This document shows positions 60,328 through 64,000 of a DNA stretch of 64,000 nucleotides, piece after piece (positions within the stretch are counted from its first letter, which is position 1; each line of letters opens with the position of its first letter). Source of the DNA: Morchella semilibera (taxonomy: Eukaryota; Ascomycota; Pezizomycetes; Pezizales; Morchellaceae). The position numbers were made by a program, and so were the translations under genes. Below the pieces are notes generated by a model. The model did not search any database and was not told the origin of the DNA. It saw nothing but the letters and a program-made list of their open reading frames with translations. The stretch spans positions 124,001 to 188,000 of the forward strand of contig WBVU01000016.1 in NCBI GenBank assembly GCA_009192285.1. The letters are read 5' to 3'.

Positions 60328-60502
60328 TGGAGGACTTCCCGTAGGCTGTTCTATTCCTATTTTTTCTTCTATTCAATAGGATAGAAGCAATCAAAGACAA
60401 AGGTACCAAGTCTGTAGGTAAAGAAAGATCTCTCTGTTCTATTTGGTCGCTAGTCCAGAATCCACCCCCGAACAGAACCTATTACCTACGGGAAGTCCTC
60501 CA
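60328..60502. mobile_element. MITE-like element, 18-bp perfect terminal inverted repeats
   Basis: TGGAGGACTTCCCGTAGG at 60328-60345 is the exact reverse complement of 60485-60502. The element is 175 bp, lacks coding capacity and is flanked one base out by TA on both sides, in keeping with a Tc1/mariner-type non-autonomous element. It lies 10 bp beyond foldback copy 2. Confidence 0.65.
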
Positions 60503-61077
60503 CTAAATTTTTGTATAACGCTGAAGTAAGACGATAGGCTGAATACAATCTTTCGGTATTAATGTTCTTAATAGGAGAGAGGGAGCCCAAGCCTTCTCTC
60601 CTCGACTAAGTACCACTAATAGACTAATGACATTTACCACTGTGGCCTACACACCGTGGTTGGTTACTTACATGATGCCTAACCCTTAGTGATTGTGGTA
60701 CAGGTTACCGCAGACGCTGCTATATCAGGCTGTCTACAAAACATGGACCCGGTGTTTCCCAGCTTGGAAAGTGCAGCTCGCTTTACACCCATGAATAGCT
60801 TGCCCGCTGAACTACGCATGAGTGGGCTAGGGATATCCCATAATTTGACGTTTGAGGGTTAGGGGACATTTCCTTCTACCACCCAAACACACCATGCATG
60901 CTACAACTACAACTCCCAGTAGCACGCAGTTAACCTTCTTGACAGGTTACCAAAAATTTTGTTACGTCTTTTATTCAGATCCCTAATCTACTTTACTGAC
61001 CTAATGAATTGAAAAAAATACGAACATAGAAGAAAAAACCCTTTCAAGATTTTGAAACTGCGGCACTAAAAGATAGG

Positions 61078-62608
61078 TCAGCATAGAATGATACATATTT
61101 GGTGGGAGGCGTACGAGATAACTTGTGTCCTAAAGAAGCCACCTTTCGTCCGCTCAATTACCTGTTGGTATACAGATTGTGGAGGATGATTCATGATAAC
61201 AGTTCCCTAAGACAAATATTAGTATCAACCGCTTGAAGGCGCACAATAAACCAAGCCCATCGACTTACATCCTTGTAGTCGATCTTCGCGTCGACCCTAG
61301 TGTCGCGGATCAAGTTGACAATCCACTTTTCACCCTCATCCTGACTCAAATTCAGCCTCTGCGCCAAGTCCTTGATATCAATGCGCTGGTGGATCTTGCA
61401 ATAGCTCTCAGAGATCAGGTGTCTTGCTGAATCCACAAACTCCTCGGCAGTAGCAACCAGGAAGAAATCGCTCTTGAGAACCTCCTCTGCCTCTCCTAGC
61501 TTGCGCTGCGCCTCCTCGAAGTCAAAGTCAATGTACAGGGCAGCAACGAAATCGATGATAGGGTCGCGGTACTCGTAAATCTCCTGCTTCACTATTCGGA
61601 CGAGATCCTTGAGCTGCTTCTGGTATTGTACAGTATTTCTGTTCCTATTGCGATTGGTGATGACAGCGGCAGCAATATATCTAAGGATCCATGGGCAGGA
61701 TGTTTGGACCGTATTGATGTAGGCAGGTGAAAAAAACATCTCAAGAAGCGTATCCTTAGAGGGCTCGTGGTTGAAGAAGGGGAATAGGCACCAGTGAAGC
61801 AACCATGTCCTGTGTTGAAGCTGTTCGAGAGGATTGTTGTATAGCTTTTGTTCAATCAGGTCCTTGACCTTTGTAACCTCCTCCATTGCACCTTCCCAAT
61901 TGGTCATCAAAATTTCACAGGCAAGCTTCCCCCAGGTAGCCTGGCTGGTCTTGTCTGAATCCGTAGACTATTAAACAGAAACATAAGTACCAGGAAGTGC
62001 GGCCAATTAAAGGCTGAACATACCAAAACACGGAACTGATAAAGGATATCGGCGGCAGCAGCATAGTCTCCACACCTGAATCGTTGCCTTCCATACTCAA
62101 AAAGTACATTGACACTTTCGACTGTAACCTTTATGAAAATAATCCTAGATTAGCTCTCAGCTTTTACTTTCAAGTCATGCTTCTCCCCCATTGTTCAGAG
62201 CAAGTATACCCCATGATTATCTTTCAAGTACTGCATATTCTGCATCTTATCACTTCGTAAATTCCCCACAACATCCGGGTCCTCAAGCAGCTGCATAACC
62301 TTCTCACTTTGTTCCCCAAGGTCCTTTAACCTCTGTAAGACTACCTCCCTCTTCCCAACTAGCTCTTCGGGAGGCTCGTCGGTGTTGTGAATTTTTGTGT
62401 ACAGTGAGCTGACAAAATCCACCATGTCCGAGCCCTTCATCAGATCGTACTTCGCCTGGGTGATTTCTTCATCGGTGAATATTCCACGCTGCTGTACAAA
62501 TTCGAGTAGTGGGAATACTAGGTGTCGGTCAAGATGGGGCATCAGCTTAGGGATGAGATCATATGAGACAGCAACATCGTTGCTGCCAGCTTCCACACTG
62601 TCGGCCAT
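61078..62608 (-). CDS. INT6: translation initiation factor eIF3 subunit e (INT6)
   Basis: PCI-domain subunit of eIF3. Exon 1 gives [60 protein letters not shown] and [20 protein letters not shown]. An intron then joins to [20 protein letters not shown] and [14 protein letters not shown]. Exon 3 gives [57 protein letters not shown] and [21 protein letters not shown] last intron joins DYKD to [20 protein letters not shown]. The end is unusual in sequence ([10 protein letters not shown]), where most fungal proteins end with a short Ala-rich tail. Total about 445 residues. The ATF/CREB-type site TGACGTCA lies 14 bp upstream of the ATG. Confidence 0.94.
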
Positions 62609-62899
62609 GTTCGAGGATATTTGACGTCAGCTCCAGAAAACTCCAGTTAGAGCTGTTGTTGTTTAATCTGATTTTGGGTGTTTTGGCTCGTAGCGTTGTT
62701 GATGGTTGCAGGAGACAGATGTGGGGTTGCAAAGGACTGTCTTTTTTTTTCCTCCCTCCCCGCCAAACGAGACCTCGTACGCCAAGACATCTAGTCGGTC
62801 CCGCCATCTAATATGGCGCGCGGTTTTCCCAGACCACAGTTCCTACGGTATCGCGAATCCCCCACCCAGAAAAACAAAAACCAATTGGCATTGAGCATC
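62609..62899. promoter_or_regulatory. bidirectional promoter region eIF3e/mL49 with CRE
   Basis: 291 bp between divergent starts. It contains a perfect TGACGTCA at 62622-62629 and a CCAAT at 62881-62885 just before the mL49 ATG. A T9/CCTCCC pyrimidine run is at about 62743-62761. Function by motif match and position. Confidence 0.5.
62622..62629. promoter_or_regulatory. perfect ATF/CREB palindrome TGACGTCA
   Basis: It lies 14 bp from the eIF3e ATG and about 270 bp from that of mL49. An 8-bp palindrome is expected about once in this window by chance, so this is weak evidence. Confidence 0.4.
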
Positions 62900-63342
62900 A
62901 TGCTATATCCATACTCCCTTTCAACTGCCCTCAGGGCTCTGCGTTCTCAAGTCCTCTACCAGACCCGCAGTGCTCGGTTCACCACCACCACAACCCGACG
63001 GGCAGAAGAGAGTGAGCTCTCCTCCTCCTCCTCATGCTACTCAATTGACGACTTAACTAACCTCCTTCAGTCACCCCTGAACGCCAATCCCAAATTCCCT
63101 ATTTCATCCACCGCAGCAAGACCAACAACCTCCCCGTGTACGAAGAACTCCGCGGGAGCAATAGGGAAGAGACACGGATACGCAAGATTGACGGAGATCT
63201 TAATGCGCTGAGAAACCATATAGTCAACCATTTGGGCATCAACAAGGAACTCGTCTCAATCAATGGGCGTACGAGACATGTCATAATTAAGGGACGGTTT
63301 AAGAAGGATCTATCCTCGTGGTTGCAGGGACTGGGATTTTGA
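62900..63342 (+). CDS. IMG2: mitochondrial large ribosomal subunit protein mL49 (Img2-like)
   Basis: Component of the mitochondrial large ribosomal subunit. Exon 1 (62900-63011) encodes a basic mitochondrial leader (MLYPYSLSTALRALRSQVLY, TRSARFTTTTTRR). A 59-bp intron with a CTAAC branch sequence and a CTTCAG acceptor joins it to exon 2 (63071-63342). Exon 2 has PYFIHRSKTNNLPVYEELRG, IRKIDGDLNALRNHIVNHLG and TRHVIIKGRFKKDLSSWLQ, and the protein ends GLGF. These are signature positions of the mL49 domain. Length is 127 residues, as in relatives. Read without the intron the frame appears to shift, which is how it is shown not to be broken. A Met 29 codons upstream is in frame but would extend the leader. 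Confidence 0.9.
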
Positions 63343-63717
63343 TGTCTTATCTGACATCTCAAGGTGCCAAAGCATTTCGCGGTTTCAGGATACCTTAATA
63401 TAAACTCTGCATGTTCATTTTATTATCCGGCGTTTCCCTTTCCTATTGTAAAAAAAAAAAAAAAAAAACTCATATAAGTGTACAAAGTTAACAGAGGCAT
63501 AAATTACCCTCCAAAATATCGTTCCACCGTTTAGTTAGATGCAAGGGGCGCCGATGATCCCCCATAGTAAAGTACAGAACAAAAAAAGAAATAGCAAAGT
63601 GATATAGTAATTTCCACAATGAAACAGACTTGATCCCAGCATTTTATACAACGAACTATCCTAACCCCACCTCTGCGCCCCGCAGTACAGACCATTACAA
63701 AAAGATACCTATTCCCT
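63343..63717. other. intergenic between convergent mL49 and partial gene
   Basis: 375 bp with an A18 run at about 63450-63468. Nothing else recognised. Confidence 0.5.
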
Positions 63718-64000
63718 TCAATCATTCAGCCCCGCATAAGTACAAAGCTGCTTAACAATAGCACCGTCTATCTGAACTGTCAACAACGCCCCCAAAAGAC
63801 TCTCTTTCTTCGGCAATACCCCCAGCGGAACTCTCGATGCCTCATCTTTTCCAAGTCCTGACTTTTCTGCCAACCTTTGTAGAACTGCCATTCCCCGGTG
63901 TGTGATCCGTGCGAATGGTTGTGAGTCATCCGGATTTGGCATCTTACCGCCTTGTCGAGGATGCATTGGGCCAACCTGGGGACTCAATAAACATACCAGC
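63718..64000 (-). CDS. 3' end of an unrecognised gene (cut by window end)
   Basis: The frame is open from the window edge to a stop at 63718-63720. A possible acceptor (TTGAGTCCCCAG) lies at about 63976, giving an exon that starts VGPMHPRQGGKMPNP, continues DSQPFARITHRGMAVLQRLA, PLGVLPKKESLLGALLTVQI and ends CTYAGLND. The composition is protein-like, with conserved-looking Gly/Pro/Arg spacing, but I cannot name the family. The rest lies beyond the window. Confidence 0.6.
   Translation of the reverse strand, partial: LVCLLSPQVGPMHPRQGGKMPNPDDSQPFARITHRGMAVLQRLAEKSGLGKDEASRVPLGVLPKKESLLGALLTVQIDGAIVKQLCTYAGLND

Larger units (their letters stand above)
59987..61077. other. intergenic between kinesin and eIF3e, with foldback and MITE-like element
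   Basis: 1.09 kb. It contains the foldback copy 60231-60318 and, nearly adjacent, an inverted-repeat element at 60328-60502. The remainder, including the kinesin promoter, is unique sequence. Confidence 0.55.

Noticed and set aside
62813-63211. Apparent frameshift in mL49
   Set aside because: A 59-bp intron at 63012-63070 with a CTAAC branch site and CTTCAG acceptor joins the two frames in phase.

Overview
This window is nuclear DNA of a filamentous ascomycete fungus. Almost every gene is interrupted by one to seven short introns (about 45-95 bp) with GTAWGT-type donors, a CTAAC-type branch point and short YAG acceptors. The proteins resemble Pezizomycotina orthologues (40 kDa complex I subunit, AIM24, a Ytp1/DUF2427 membrane protein, Ldb17/Dip1, a Fungal_trans_2 regulator). 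Intergenic DNA is long (often 1-2 kb), rich in short repeats and foldback elements, and I found no coding transposon. An early-diverging Pezizomycotina lineage such as Pezizomycetes is possible, but that is a guess.

Layout. 0.5-8 kb: complex I subunit NDUFA9 (-), proteasome lid subunit RPN9 (+), mitochondrial AIM24 (-) and a small secreted protein with a duplicated exon (-). 8-13.1 kb: dihydrolipoamide dehydrogenase (+) and a tRNA-Thr (-). 14-21.6 kb: SAGA deubiquitinase Ubp8 (-), splicing factor SF3A3/Prp9 (-), eEF1A methyltransferase EFM5 (+). 22.5-30.5 kb: Ytp1-like membrane protein (+), Fungal_trans_2 regulator (+), secreted Cu-only SOD-like protein (-). 31.8-38.7 kb: ribosomal protein eL6 (+), a conserved unnamed protein (-), OTU1 deubiquitinase (+), Bud20 (-). 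39.3-45.7 kb: mitochondrial aconitase (+), pyrroline-5-carboxylate reductase (-), rhomboid Rbd2 (+). 48.3-57.2 kb: Ldb17/Dip1 (-), an oxysterol-binding protein (-), MSH2 (+). 57.7-64 kb: a KIF22/Kid-like kinesin (-), eIF3e (-), mitoribosomal mL49 (+) and the 3' end of an unrecognised gene (-).

There is no operon or metabolic cluster. The content is housekeeping: mitochondrial metabolism (NDUFA9, LPD1, ACO1, AIM24, mL49), ubiquitin and proteasome (RPN9, Ubp8, OTU1), RNA and translation (SF3A3, eIF3e, eL6, EFM5, Bud20) and genome maintenance (MSH2, kinesin). Many neighbours are divergent and share a promoter region (NDUFA9/RPN9, SF3A3/EFM5, BUD20/ACO1, PRO3/RBD2, OSBP/MSH2, eIF3e/mL49).

Most notable: (1) aconitase is interrupted twice by a +1 shift at the same heptamer, CTTTTCG, read as UUU_CGY, which is the form of known +1 programmed frameshift sites; against this, two nearby genes (PRO3, OSBP) carry one-base discrepancies that look like homopolymer errors. 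(2) Two short motifs, TACATGTA (13 copies) and CGAGTGATAT (6 copies), are strongly over-represented and almost all intergenic. (3) An array of palindromic CCACCRGTGG sites lies at about 34.6-34.8 kb. (4) Several small non-coding foldback/MITE-like elements are present. (5) A secreted protein has a tandemly duplicated exon together with its intron.
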